Below the pieces are notes generated by a model. It was not told the DNA's origin, did not search any database, and was given only the letters and a program-made list of their open reading frames with translations. From positions 1 to 64,000 of the forward strand of contig JALNTX010000008.1 in the NCBI GenBank assembly GCA_035726825.1: DNA of 64,000 nt, given 5' to 3'. The translations under genes were made by a program, and so were the position numbers. This stretch comes from Pseudocitrobacter sp913778145. Its GTDB lineage: Bacteria > Pseudomonadota > Gammaproteobacteria > Enterobacterales > Enterobacteriaceae. Positions 42,139-51,765 of this stretch are shown here, one piece after another (the stretch's first letter is position 1; each line of letters opens with the position of its first letter).

Positions 42139-44085
42139 GTGAGCATGGATATCAGCGATTTTTATCAGACCTTCTTTGATGAAGCCGACGAACTGTTGGC
42201 GGACATGGAGCAGCACCTGCTGGATCTTGTCCCGTCCGATCCCGATACCGAACAGATGAACGCCATCTTTCGGGCAGCGCACTCCATCAAAGGAGGAGCA
42301 GGCACCTTCGGCTTTTCGGTGTTACAGGAAACTACCCATTTAATGGAGAACCTGCTCGACGACGCGCGTCGTGGGGAAATGCCGCTCAATACCGACATTA
42401 TTAACCTGTTTTTGGAAACCAAAGATATTATGCAGGAACAGCTCGACGCCTATAAAAGCTCACAGGAGCCGGATGCCGCCAGTTTTGAATATATCTGCCA
42501 GGCGCTGCGGCAGCTGGCGCTGGAAGCTAAAGGCGAGAGCGTACCGCCTGCGGCCCGTCTGACCGTGGTCGAGAAAGCGGAACCACCGCAGGGAACATTA
42601 CGCATCACCCTTTCACGCCTGAAACCGGGCGAGCCGGAAATGCTCCAGGAAGAACTCGGGAACCTCGCAACGCTTAGCGACGCCACGCTGGGCGTCGATA
42701 GCCTGAGCGCGACCCTGGAAGGGGATGTGAATCAGGATGATATTGTGGCGGTGCTGTGTTTTGTTATCGAGGCGGATCAAATTTCGTTTGATAGCGAGCT
42801 TGCTAAAGAGCCTGAAGAGAGCAAACCCGCCGCGGTACCGACTCTGGTACCCGTCGCGCCAGCACGCACGGAACGTGAAAAACCGGCGCGCGCCAGTGAG
42901 TCGACCAGCATTCGCGTTGCCGTTGAGAAGGTTGATCAGCTCATCAACCTGGTGGGTGAACTGGTGATCACCCAGTCGATGCTGGCGCAACGCTCGACGG
43001 AACTTGACCCGGTGCAGCATGGCGATCTCATTACCAGCATGGGCCAGCTGCAGCGTAACGCCCGTGATTTGCAGGAATCGGTGATGTCCATTCGAATGAT
43101 GCCGATGGAGTATGTGTTCAGCCGCTTCCCGCGTCTGGTGCGCGACCTGGCGAGCAAACTCGATAAACAGGTTGAGCTGACGCTACAGGGCAGTTCAACC
43201 GAACTCGACAAAAGCCTGATTGAACGCATTATTGACCCGCTGACGCATCTGGTGCGTAACAGTCTGGATCACGGCATTGAACTGCCGGAAACGCGCATCG
43301 CCGCGGGGAAATCAGACGTCGGCAATCTTATCCTGTCGGCGGAGCATCAGGGTGGCAATATCTGTATCGAAGTGACCGACGATGGGGCAGGGCTTAACCG
43401 CGAGCGGATTCTGGCAAAAGCGCTCTCGCAAGGGCTGGCGGTTCACGACAACATGACCGACGACGAAGTGGGGATGCTTATCTTTGCGCCAGGATTCTCG
43501 ACCGCCGAGCAGGTGACGGATGTTTCCGGGCGCGGCGTGGGTATGGATGTGGTGAAACGCAACATTCAGGAGATGGGTGGCCACGTTGAGATTCAATCGA
43601 AACAGGGCGCAGGCACCACCATTCGTATTCTGCTGCCGCTGACGCTGGCAATCCTCGACGGCATGTCCGTTAAGGTGTGTGATGAAGTCTTTATTTTGCC
43701 GCTGAATGCGGTGATGGAATCGCTCCAGCCGCGCGACGAAGATTTACACCCGCTGGCGGGCGGAGAGCGGGTGCTGGAAGTGCGCGGTGAATACCTGCCG
43801 CTGGTAGAACTGTGGAAAGTGTTTGATGTGCAGGGGGCCAAAACCGAAGCGACCCAGGGCATTGTCGTCATTCTGCAAAGCGCCGGGCGACGCTATGCGC
43901 TGCTGGTCGATCAACTCATTGGTCAGCATCAGGTGGTGGTGAAAAACCTGGAAAGTAACTATCGCAAAGTGCCGGGCATTTCTGCCGCTACCATTCTCGG
44001 CGACGGCAGCGTGGCGCTGATTGTGGATGTCGCCGCCCTGCAAAGTCTTAATCGTGAAAAACGTCTGGCGTACATCGCCGCCTGA
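42139..44085 (+). CDS. cheA: CheA, chemotaxis histidine kinase
   Basis: This 648-residue kinase has P1 with phospho-acceptor His48 (A-A-H-S-I-K-G-G), a CheY/CheB-binding P2, dimerisation P3 (about 255-320), the ATP-binding P4 with N-box L-V-R-N-S-L-D-H-G and G-boxes, and the CheW-like P5. The start is GTG 42139 (V-S-M-D-I-S). An internal Met98 (ATG 42430) matches the E. coli CheA-short start. It is co-transcribed with motAB and cheW. Confidence 0.97.
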   Translation: MSMDISDFYQTFFDEADELLADMEQHLLDLVPSDPDTEQMNAIFRAAHSIKGGAGTFGFSVLQETTHLMENLLDDARRGEMPLNTDIINLFLETKDIMQEQLDAYKSSQEPDAASFEYICQALRQLALEAKGESVPPAARLTVVEKAEPPQGTLRITLSRLKPGEPEMLQEELGNLATLSDATLGVDSLSATLEGDVNQDDIVAVLCFVIEADQISFDSELAKEPEESKPAAVPTLVPVAPARTEREKPARASESTSIRVAVEKVDQLINLVGELVITQSMLAQRSTELDPVQHGDLITSMGQLQRNARDLQESVMSIRMMPMEYVFSRFPRLVRDLASKLDKQVELTLQGSSTELDKSLIERIIDPLTHLVRNSLDHGIELPETRIAAGKSDVGNLILSAEHQGGNICIEVTDDGAGLNRERILAKALSQGLAVHDNMTDDEVGMLIFAPGFSTAEQVTDVSGRGVGMDVVKRNIQEMGGHVEIQSKQGAGTTIRILLPLTLAILDGMSVKVCDEVFILPLNAVMESLQPRDEDLHPLAGGERVLEVRGEYLPLVELWKVFDVQGAKTEATQGIVVILQSAGRRYALLVDQLIGQHQVVVKNLESNYRKVPGISAATILGDGSVALIVDVAALQSLNREKRLAYIAA

Positions 44086-44102
44086 AACAAGAAGGAAATA
44101 AT

Positions 44103-44606
44103 ATGACCGGTATGAATAGCGTAGCAAAACTGGCGGGCGAGCCATCGGGCCAGGAGTTTTTGGTATTTACTCTCGGAGATGAAGAGTACGGTATCGATAT
44201 TCTGAAAGTGCAGGAAATTCGCGGTTACGATCAGGTAACCCGTATCGCCAATACGCCTGCGTTTATTAAAGGCGTTACCAATTTACGCGGCGTGATAGTG
44301 CCGATTGTCGATTTGCGCGTGAAGTTCAGCCAGCAGGACGTGGTGTACAACGACAATACGGTAGTGATTGTGCTAAATCTCGGCCAGCGGGTGGTGGGCA
44401 TTGTGGTGGATGGCGTGTCTGATGTGCTGTCGCTTGCGGCGGACCAAATTCGCCCCGCGCCGGAATTTGCCGTGACGCTATCGACGGAGTACCTGACCGG
44501 TCTTGGCGCGCTGGGCGACCGCATGTTGATTCTGGTGAATATTGAGAAGTTGTTGAGCAGCGATGAGATGGCGCTGCTGGACAGTACGGCGACACAAGCT
44601 GCGTGA
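44103..44606 (+). CDS. cheW: CheW, receptor-kinase coupling protein
   Basis: This 167-residue scaffold is homologous to CheA P5 and links it to chemoreceptors. The typical sequence Q-E-F-L-V-F-T-L-G-D-E-E-Y-G-I-D and N-L-R-G-V-I-V-P-I-V-D-L is present. It ends the mocha operon and is followed by a REP array instead of tar. Confidence 0.96.
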   Translation: MTGMNSVAKLAGEPSGQEFLVFTLGDEEYGIDILKVQEIRGYDQVTRIANTPAFIKGVTNLRGVIVPIVDLRVKFSQQDVVYNDNTVVIVLNLGQRVVGIVVDGVSDVLSLAADQIRPAPEFAVTLSTEYLTGLGALGDRMLILVNIEKLLSSDEMALLDSTATQAA

Positions 44607-44657
44607 TAGGTTATCTACCGCTCCTGTGAGAATCCAATGTCGGGGTAGGTGCGGTTT

Positions 44658-45003
44658 GTGCAATGCCTGATGGCGCTTCGCTTATCAGGCCTACGGGGTG
44701 GGTACGGTTTGTGTAATGCCGGATGCGCTTCGCTTATCCGGCCTACGGGTGGGTGCGGTTTGTGCAATGCCTGATGGCGCTTCGCTTATCAGGCCTACGG
44801 GTGGGTGCGGTTTGTGTAATGCCGGATGCGCTTCGCTTATCAGGCCTACGGGGTGGGTACGGTTTGTGTAATGCCGGATGCGCTTCGCTTATCAGGCCTA
44901 CGGGGTGGGTGCGGTTTGTGTAATGCCGGATGCGCTTCGCTTATCAGGCCTACGGGGTGGGTGCGATTTGTAGGCCGGATAAGGCGCAGCCGCCATCCGG
45001 CAA
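44658..45003. repeat. REP/BIME array: six direct units plus one inverted
   Basis: Six head-to-tail units of 51-53 bp start at 44658, 44711, 44762, 44814, 44866 and 44918. Each has a REP palindrome (GCCTGATGGCGCTTCGC or GCCGGATGCGCTTCGC, then TTATC and GGCCTAC) plus a GGGTGCGGTTT-type spacer. The last unit (44970-45003) is inverted. The array lies between convergent cheW and the symporter. Alternating repeat subtypes suggest recent unequal amplification. Confidence 0.92.
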
Positions 45004-45031
45004 TTCCACCGCCCGTACAATACCGCTTGCG

Positions 45032-46303
45032 TTATGCCTGCACTTCCTGCTGTTCCACTTCTTCCGCTTCGCCTTCGCTCAGCATGCCTTCATTCTGCGA
45101 CAGCATCGCTGCCGCCACGCCGTTACCCAGCACGTTAATCGCGGAACGCCCCATATCGAGGAAGTGGTCAATCCCCATCAACAGCAGGATCCCGGCCACC
45201 GGAATGTTAAAGCTTGGAATGGTCGCCGCCAGCACGACCAGCGCAGAGCGCGGAACCCCGGCAATACCTTTTGACGCCAGCATCAGCGTCAGCATCAATA
45301 CGGTAATTTCAGAGAAGCTCAACTGAATATTGTAGGCCTGCGCGATAAACATCGACGCAAACGAGCAGTAGACCATCGAACCGACCAGGTTAAAGGAATA
45401 GCCGATTGGCAGGACAAAGGAAACGATGTTCGGCGAGCAGCCAAATTTCGCCAGCTGTTCCAGCGTTTTTGGATAGGCCGCTTCAGAGCTGCTGGTAGTA
45501 AAAGCCACCAGCACCGGATCTTTAAGCATATTGACCAGGCGGAAAATGCCTTTCTTCAGCACCATATACCCGACGCCAATCAGTACCAGGCAGGTAAGCA
45601 GAATCGCGAGGTAATACCCGCCAATGAAAGAGGCATAGTTTAATAAAATACCCAGACCTTCTTTGGCGATAACCGACGAGATGGCGGCAAAAATGGCCAG
45701 TGGCGCGACATACATCACATAGCCCGTTACCTTCAACATGATGTGTGACACCACGTCCAGCGCCGCAACGAGCGGGCCGTTAAATTTCTGTCCAAGCGAC
45801 GCGCCGCCAATACCGAAGAACATCGAGAAGACGACAATTTGCAGGATTTCGTTATCCGCCATCGCGCCCGCAATACTGGTTGGAATGGTATGTGCGAGAA
45901 ACGCTTTCAGCGACATGCTGCTGGTGGATATGCCTGTCTCAACCGCATCAACCGGAATGGCAAGGTTCAGGCCGCTACCCGGTTGTTCGAGGGTGACGAT
46001 AAAAAGCCCCACCAGAATGGAAAGAATGGAAGAGCTGATGAACCACACCATCGCCTTACCGCCTACGCGCCCGATAGTCGAAGTTTCACCCAGGCGCATA
46101 ATCCCCACGGTCAGCGTACTGAACACCAGTGGAGCGATAACCATTTTAATGAGTCGCAGGAAGATATCGGTGAGAAGGGTGATGTTATCGGACCATGCGG
46201 TGATGGAGTCTGCTGATGCGTAGGAATGGATCATTGCGCCGGTGAGAATCCCCGCCAGCATGAAAATCACGATAAATACCGTGAGTTTATTTGCGTTTGC
46301 CAC
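45032..46303 (-). CDS. dicarboxylate/amino acid:cation symporter (DAACS family)
   Basis: This 423-residue inner-membrane symporter has about eight helices and two re-entrant loops. Family motifs are T-S-S-S-E-A-A-Y-P (hairpin 1) and L-P-I-G-Y-S-F-N-L-V-G-S (TM7), which deviates from the usual N-M-D-G-T at the substrate/cation site, and G-I-D-H-F-L-D-M-G-R-S-A-I-N in TM8. Members import aspartate, glutamate, serine/threonine or C4-dicarboxylates with H+ or Na+. The tail is Glu-rich. It is divergent from tar and absent from this locus in E. coli and Salmonella. Confidence 0.87.
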   Translation of the reverse strand: MANANKLTVFIVIFMLAGILTGAMIHSYASADSITAWSDNITLLTDIFLRLIKMVIAPLVFSTLTVGIMRLGETSTIGRVGGKAMVWFISSSILSILVGLFIVTLEQPGSGLNLAIPVDAVETGISTSSMSLKAFLAHTIPTSIAGAMADNEILQIVVFSMFFGIGGASLGQKFNGPLVAALDVVSHIMLKVTGYVMYVAPLAIFAAISSVIAKEGLGILLNYASFIGGYYLAILLTCLVLIGVGYMVLKKGIFRLVNMLKDPVLVAFTTSSSEAAYPKTLEQLAKFGCSPNIVSFVLPIGYSFNLVGSMVYCSFASMFIAQAYNIQLSFSEITVLMLTLMLASKGIAGVPRSALVVLAATIPSFNIPVAGILLLMGIDHFLDMGRSAINVLGNGVAAAMLSQNEGMLSEGEAEEVEQQEVQA

Positions 46304-46498
46304 TTAATATTTCCCCGTCGTGTTACGAATAATTAACATGATGATCAATGATTTTTTATTATGTAATTCCATTAATTCATTCGTAGTATAAATTGGATTA
46401 AAGCGGACAGATTTACAACTATTTTTTAGGGTTTATCGGAAATGTTGTAATTTTGCGCATTCGTGCGGGGATATCCTGTTTCTCTGCTTAAAGTTTCA

Positions 46499-46525
46499 CT
46501 TCCCGATGCCGATAACACCGATATC
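46499..46525 (+). promoter_or_regulatory. sigma28 promoter of tar-tap-cheRBYZ
   Basis: TAAAGTTT, an 11-bp spacer and GCCGATAA are a perfect FliA consensus, 22 bp before the tar ATG. Confidence 0.95.
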
Positions 46526-46546
46526 ACGTCATCGAGAAGGTGTTGT

Positions 46547-48190
46547 ATGTTAAACCGTATCCGCGTTGTCACCCTGCTGATGTTGGTGCTGGTCGTCTTC
46601 GCACTTTTGCAGCTCCTCTACGGGGGATTACTCTTTTCATCGCTTTCGCAAAACCAGCACAGTTTTGCGCTCTCTAACGCCCTGCGCACCCAGCAGACCG
46701 AATTGACGGACGCCTGGGATCTGATGCTGCAAACGCGTATCAACCTCAGCCGCTCCTCGGCGCGCATGATGATGGATACCAGCAATCTCCAAAGCAGCGC
46801 CAAAACCGATTTGCTGAAGAATGCCAAATCAACGCTGGCGCAGGCTCAGGCGCATATCACACGATTTAATCAGGCGGCAGTTGAGCCGGAAATGGCGCAG
46901 GCCAGCCAGCATGTTGCGCAACAAACTGAAGCCTATTTCGCTGCCTTACAGGAGCTGATTACTTTCCTGGAGCAGGGAAATATGGACGCCTATTTTGCCC
47001 AACCGACTCAGGGCAAACAGAATGCGATGGGCGAGGCGATGGGCGTGTATCGCGCGCAAAGTGAATCGCTCTATCAGCAAGCCTTCACGACCAGCAGCCA
47101 TGATTATCAGTTTGCCCGCTGGCAATTATTGATTCTGGCGCTGGTACTGGCGGCGGTACTGCTGGGCGTGTGGTTTGGTATTCGCCGCATTCTGCTAACG
47201 CCGCTTAATCACGTCATGACGCATATTCGCCATATCGCCAACGGCGACCTGACGCCAGAACTGGCGTTAAAAGGGCGCAATGAACTCACCCAATTAGCCG
47301 ACACCGTTAATCATATGCAGCACGCGTTAATTGACACCGTCACCCGCGTTCGCGAGGGCACCGATGCGATATATAGCGGCACCAGTGAAATCGCCGCCGG
47401 GAATAACGATCTCTCTTCACGCACTGAACAACAATCCGCCTCGCTGGAAGAGACCGCCGCCAGCATGGAACAGCTTACCGCGACGGTAAAACAGAACGCC
47501 GACAACGCGCGTCAGGCCTCACGACTGGCGCAAAGCGCTTCGGAAACAGCACGACGCGGCGGTGACGTAGTCGATAACGTGGTCAGCACCATGCACGACA
47601 TTGCGGGAAGCTCGCAGAAAATTGCCGACATCACCAGCGTCATCGATGGCATCGCCTTCCAGACCAACATTCTGGCGCTGAACGCGGCCGTAGAAGCCGC
47701 GCGAGCGGGCGAGCAGGGGCGCGGGTTTGCCGTGGTGGCCGGGGAAGTGCGCAACCTCGCCAGCCGTAGCGCCCAGGCGGCTAAAGAGATTAAAGCGCTG
47801 ATCGACAACTCCGTCGAGCGCGTTGATGCCGGTTCCCGGCTGGTGGAAAGCGCCGGGGAAACCATGCACGAGATAGTCAATGCCGTTACGCGCGTCACCG
47901 ACATTATGGGCGAAATCTCGTCTGCCTCTGATGAACAGAGCCGCGGGATAGACCAGGTCGCACTGGCGGTCACCGAAATGGACAAAGTCACGCAGCAAAA
48001 CGCCGCACTGGTTGAAGAATCTGCTGCAGCGGCGGCTGCGCTGGAAGAACAGGCCGGGAAGTTGAGTGAAGCCGTCAGCGCGTTTCGCCTGGCGTCGTCC
48101 GCGCGCGCGGTAGCCTCGCCCAAAACTGCGTCGGCCCCAGTCATACAGCCTGCCGTCGCGCGTTCAGAAGAAAACTGGGAAACCTTTTAA
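46547..48190 (+). CDS. tar: Tar, aspartate chemoreceptor
   Basis: This 547-residue methyl-accepting protein has TM1 (about 7-30), a periplasmic four-helix domain with aspartate-binding Arg64, Arg69 and Arg73 at the E. coli positions, TM2 (about 190-212), HAMP, and a signalling hairpin with the universal tip E-A-A-R-A-G-E-Q-G-R-G-F-A-V-V-A. It ends in N-W-E-T-F, the CheR/CheB tether, so it is a high-abundance receptor. ATG 46547 is chosen because the promoter ends at 46525. Substitutions in the periplasmic helix 4 leave maltose sensing open. Confidence 0.93.
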   Translation: MLNRIRVVTLLMLVLVVFALLQLLYGGLLFSSLSQNQHSFALSNALRTQQTELTDAWDLMLQTRINLSRSSARMMMDTSNLQSSAKTDLLKNAKSTLAQAQAHITRFNQAAVEPEMAQASQHVAQQTEAYFAALQELITFLEQGNMDAYFAQPTQGKQNAMGEAMGVYRAQSESLYQQAFTTSSHDYQFARWQLLILALVLAAVLLGVWFGIRRILLTPLNHVMTHIRHIANGDLTPELALKGRNELTQLADTVNHMQHALIDTVTRVREGTDAIYSGTSEIAAGNNDLSSRTEQQSASLEETAASMEQLTATVKQNADNARQASRLAQSASETARRGGDVVDNVVSTMHDIAGSSQKIADITSVIDGIAFQTNILALNAAVEAARAGEQGRGFAVVAGEVRNLASRSAQAAKEIKALIDNSVERVDAGSRLVESAGETMHEIVNAVTRVTDIMGEISSASDEQSRGIDQVALAVTEMDKVTQQNAALVEESAAAAAALEEQAGKLSEAVSAFRLASSARAVASPKTASAPVIQPAVARSEENWETF

Positions 48191-48229
48191 TTTGTGTCAG
48201 GCGCGATTGCCTGCGTAACAGGAGTGGTG

Positions 48230-49831
48230 ATGTTTACTCGTATTCGCATTTCGACCACGTTGTTTTTGATTTTGATAATTTGCGGCCTGTTACAGATTGG
48301 CAGCAACGGCCTCTCTTTCTGGGCCTTTCGCGACGGTCAACAAAACCTTGAGCAAATTGAACACAGCGGACAGCAGCTCAGCTCGCTGATGGCGGCGCGT
48401 GCGGCACTGTTGCAGACCAGCCAGGTGTTAAATCGCACGGGTACACTGACCGCGCTGGGCTATCCGCTTGATGAAATTAAAGCCGGAATGGTAGACGCGC
48501 GACAGGCGCTCAAACTGGCCGACAGCGAATTTGCTGCCTTTAAGTCGATTGAACAGCGATCCACCGAGTCCCGCCAGCTGGGCGAGCGAACGGAAGCCAG
48601 CTTCAGCGCCTGGCGTAACGGCCTTGAGCATCAGGCCACCTGGCTTGAAACCAATCAGCTTGCCGATTTCCTCGGCTCGCCGGTGCAAAAAATGCAGGCC
48701 AAATTTGATGCGGATTACCAGGACTGGCAGCGGCATATTGATGCCTATATTGATGACGCGCGGGCGGAAAGCCAGCGTGATTATCAGCGTTCGCAGCTGA
48801 TGTTTATCGGCATGGTGGTGCTGGCGGTGCTGATTACGGCAGGTTCTCTGCTATGGTCGCGGCGAATGATTGTGTCACCTCTGAAGATAGTCAGCGACCA
48901 TTTTGACAGCATCGCCAAAGGCGACCTTGCTCGCCCGATTGCGGTGTACGGTAAAAACGAAATCAGCGCGATTTTCGCCGGGCTGAAGGCGATGCAGGAT
49001 GCGTTGCGCAACACGGTCAGCCAGGTTCGCCAGAGTAGTTACGCCATGCATACGGGCATTTCAGAAATCGCCGCAGGCAACAACGATCTCTCATCGCGTA
49101 CCGAACAGCAGGCGGCATCGCTGGCGGAAACGGCGGCCAGCATGGAACAGCTTACCGCCACCGTTGGGCAGAATGCCGATAATGCGCGTCAGGCGTCCGA
49201 TCTCGCTCGCAACGCGGCGCACACGGCAAGGCAGGGCGGCGACCAGGCATCGAATGTGGCTCACACCATGCAAAGCATTGCCACCAGTTCGCAGAAAATC
49301 GGCGACATTATCAGCGTCATCGACGGCATCGCTTTCCAGACCAACATTCTGGCCCTGAACGCGGCAGTAGAAGCGGCACGTGCGGGTGAACAGGGGCGGG
49401 GGTTTGCGGTGGTGGCGGGTGAGGTGCGTAACCTGGCAAGCCGCAGCGCCCAGGCGGCGAAAGAGATCAAAGTTTTAATTGAAGAGTCGGTTGCCCGCGT
49501 GCAGGAAGGATCCGCGTTGGTGGATACCGCCGCCAAAACGATGGGCGAAATTGTTCATTCGGTAACCCAGGTCAACGACATTATGGGCGAGATTGCCTCG
49601 GCGTCAGATGAACAGCGCCGCGGCATCGAGCAGGTTGCGCTTGCCGTCAGCCAGATGGATCAGGTGACGCAGCAGAATGCCGCGCTGGTGGAAGAAGGTG
49701 CCGCCGCAACGGAACAATTAACCGGGCAGGCGGATACGCTTACCTCCCTGGTATCCGTTTTTAAGATTGAAGAACTGAATGTTGCTTCCCCTGAGCGAGT
49801 TGTGCAGAACGCACAGCCTGCAATTTCCTGA
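48230..49831 (+). CDS. tap: Tap, dipeptide/pyrimidine chemoreceptor
   Basis: This 533-residue protein has exactly the E. coli Tap length, starting M-F-T-R-I-R-I-S-T-T-L-F-L-I-L-I-I-C-G. It has the periplasmic domain characteristic of Tap (S-F-W-A-F-R-D; L-E-H-Q-A-T-W-L-E), HAMP and the same signalling tip as Tar, but no N-W-E-T-F tail, so it depends on Tar for methylation. It senses dipeptides via DppA in E. coli. Salmonella lacks it. Confidence 0.93.
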   Translation: MFTRIRISTTLFLILIICGLLQIGSNGLSFWAFRDGQQNLEQIEHSGQQLSSLMAARAALLQTSQVLNRTGTLTALGYPLDEIKAGMVDARQALKLADSEFAAFKSIEQRSTESRQLGERTEASFSAWRNGLEHQATWLETNQLADFLGSPVQKMQAKFDADYQDWQRHIDAYIDDARAESQRDYQRSQLMFIGMVVLAVLITAGSLLWSRRMIVSPLKIVSDHFDSIAKGDLARPIAVYGKNEISAIFAGLKAMQDALRNTVSQVRQSSYAMHTGISEIAAGNNDLSSRTEQQAASLAETAASMEQLTATVGQNADNARQASDLARNAAHTARQGGDQASNVAHTMQSIATSSQKIGDIISVIDGIAFQTNILALNAAVEAARAGEQGRGFAVVAGEVRNLASRSAQAAKEIKVLIEESVARVQEGSALVDTAAKTMGEIVHSVTQVNDIMGEIASASDEQRRGIEQVALAVSQMDQVTQQNAALVEEGAAATEQLTGQADTLTSLVSVFKIEELNVASPERVVQNAQPAIS

Positions 49832-49850
49832 ACGTTATAAAGAAGGCGCT

Positions 49851-50705
49851 ATGACATCTCTTCCCTCGTCGTTAACTCCATCGATGACGCAGCGCCTCGA
49901 GCTGTCCGACGCGCAGTTTCGTCGGATAAGCCAACTGATTCACCAGCGTGCAGGCATTGTGCTGGCGGATCACAAGCGCGATATGGTTTACAACCGCCTG
50001 GTGCGGCGTTTACGCACGCTCGGGCTTGATGACTTTGGTCACTATTTATCGTTGCTGGAAGGGAATACCGAAAGCACCGAATGGCAGGCGTTTATCAATT
50101 CACTGACCACCAATCTCACGGCCTTCTTCCGTGAAGCGCACCATTTCCCGACGCTTGCCGAGCATGCGGCAAAACGGCGCGGTGAATATCGGGTCTGGAG
50201 TGCGGCGGCCTCGACGGGCGAGGAACCTTATTCCATTGCGATGACGCTCGCTCAGACGCTTGGCAACGCGCCGGGACGCTGGAAAGTGCACGCCAGCGAT
50301 ATTGATACGGAAGTGCTGAACAAAGCGCAGGCCGGCATCTATCGGCAGGAAGAGTTGAAAACGCTGACGCATCAGCAGCTACAAAACTGGTTTATGCGCG
50401 GCACCGGCCCGCATGCCGGGCTGGTGAAAGTGCGCCCGGAACTGAGCAATTTTGTAGATTTCTCCAGCGTCAATTTGCTGGAAAAACAGTACAACGTTCC
50501 GGGGCCATTCGATGCGATCTTCTGTCGTAACGTAATGATCTATTTTGATAAAGCGACCCAGCAGGCGATCCTCCGCCGCTTTATTCCGCTGCTTAAACCG
50601 GGCGGATTACTGTTTGCCGGGCATTCGGAGAACTTTAGCCACCTCGTGCATGAATTCAGCCTGCGGGGGCAAACGGTTTACGCGCTGGGTAAGGAAAACG
50701 CATGA
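49851..50705 (+). CDS. cheR: CheR, chemoreceptor methyltransferase
   Basis: This 284-residue protein uses S-adenosylmethionine to methylate receptor glutamates. It has an N-terminal helical domain, then a Rossmann-like domain with A-A-A-S-T-G-E-E-P-Y-S-I-A and F-C-R-N-V-M-I-Y-F. ATG 49851 follows AGAAGG, 19 bp after tap; the longer frame overlaps tap. It overlaps cheB by 4 bp. Confidence 0.95.
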   Translation: MTSLPSSLTPSMTQRLELSDAQFRRISQLIHQRAGIVLADHKRDMVYNRLVRRLRTLGLDDFGHYLSLLEGNTESTEWQAFINSLTTNLTAFFREAHHFPTLAEHAAKRRGEYRVWSAAASTGEEPYSIAMTLAQTLGNAPGRWKVHASDIDTEVLNKAQAGIYRQEELKTLTHQQLQNWFMRGTGPHAGLVKVRPELSNFVDFSSVNLLEKQYNVPGPFDAIFCRNVMIYFDKATQQAILRRFIPLLKPGGLLFAGHSENFSHLVHEFSLRGQTVYALGKENA

Positions 50706-51751
50706 GTAAAATCAGGGTGCTGTCGGTGGATGATTCCGCGCTGATGCGGCAAATCATGACCGAGATTATCAACAGCCACAGCGATATGGAGATGGTCGCT
50801 ACTGCGCCAGATCCGCTGGTGGCGCGCGATCTGATCAAAAAATTTAACCCCGATGTGCTGACGCTGGACGTCGAGATGCCGCGCATGGATGGCCTCGACT
50901 TTCTTGAGAAGCTGATGCGTCTGCGTCCGATGCCGGTGGTGATGGTCTCTTCGCTGACGGGAAAAGGTTCGGAAGTGACGCTGCGCGCGCTGGAGTTGGG
51001 GGCGGTGGATTTTGTCACCAAACCGCAGCTTGGTATTCGTGAAGGGATGCTGGCCTACAGCGAAATGATTGCCGACAAAGTGCGCGCCGCGGCCCGTGCG
51101 CAGATTTCTGCACATAAAACGTTAGCTGCGCCCGCCACCTTAAAAAGTGGGCCATTGCTGAGCTCGGAAAAGCTGATCGCCATTGGCGCATCAACCGGTG
51201 GAACCGAGGCGATTCGTCATGTGCTGCAACCGCTGCCGGTGACAAGCCCGGCGTTGTTAATCACCCAGCATATGCCGCCAGGCTTCACGCGATCCTTTGC
51301 CGATCGGCTTAATAAGCTGTGTCAGATTGGCGTGAAAGAAGCAGAAGACGGTGAGCGCGTTTTACCTGGGCACGCCTATATCGCACCGGGCGATCGTCAT
51401 CTGGAACTGGCGCGCAGCGGGGCGAACTATCAAATCAAAATTCACGACGGACCGGCGGTGAATCGCCATCGTCCGTCCGTAGATGTGCTGTTTCATTCCG
51501 TGGCACAGCACGCGGGGCGCAATGCCGTTGGGGTGATCCTCACCGGAATGGGCAACGACGGCGCGGTGGGAATGCGAGCGATGCGCCAGGCCGGTGCCTG
51601 GACTATCGCTCAGAATGAAGCGAGTTGTGTGGTGTTCGGCATGCCGCGCGAAGCTATCAATATGGGTGGCGTCAGCGAAGTGGTCGATCTCAGTCAGATA
51701 AGCCAGCAAATGCTGGCGAAAATCAGTGCCGGACAGGCAATACGTATATAA
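50702..51751 (+). CDS. cheB: CheB, receptor methylesterase/deamidase
   Basis: This 349-residue protein has an N-terminal receiver domain with phospho-acceptor Asp56 (T-L-D-V-E-M-P) and a C-terminal methylesterase with Ser164 (G-A-S-T-G-G) and His190 (T-Q-H-M-P-P). The catalytic Asp lies in G-M-G-N-D-G. CheA-P phosphorylation activates it to remove methyl groups for adaptation. Confidence 0.96.
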   Translation: MSKIRVLSVDDSALMRQIMTEIINSHSDMEMVATAPDPLVARDLIKKFNPDVLTLDVEMPRMDGLDFLEKLMRLRPMPVVMVSSLTGKGSEVTLRALELGAVDFVTKPQLGIREGMLAYSEMIADKVRAAARAQISAHKTLAAPATLKSGPLLSSEKLIAIGASTGGTEAIRHVLQPLPVTSPALLITQHMPPGFTRSFADRLNKLCQIGVKEAEDGERVLPGHAYIAPGDRHLELARSGANYQIKIHDGPAVNRHRPSVDVLFHSVAQHAGRNAVGVILTGMGNDGAVGMRAMRQAGAWTIAQNEASCVVFGMPREAINMGGVSEVVDLSQISQQMLAKISAGQAIRI

Positions 51752-51765
51752 CAGGAGAGAAGTGA

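Noticed and set aside
44658..45003. CRISPR-like regular repeats
   Set aside because: Units are REP palindromes with near-identical spacers and no cas genes, so this is a BIME array.
44723..45326. Open frames reading through the repeat array
   Set aside because: Their protein repeats simply reflect the DNA period, and they overlap the symporter gene antisense.
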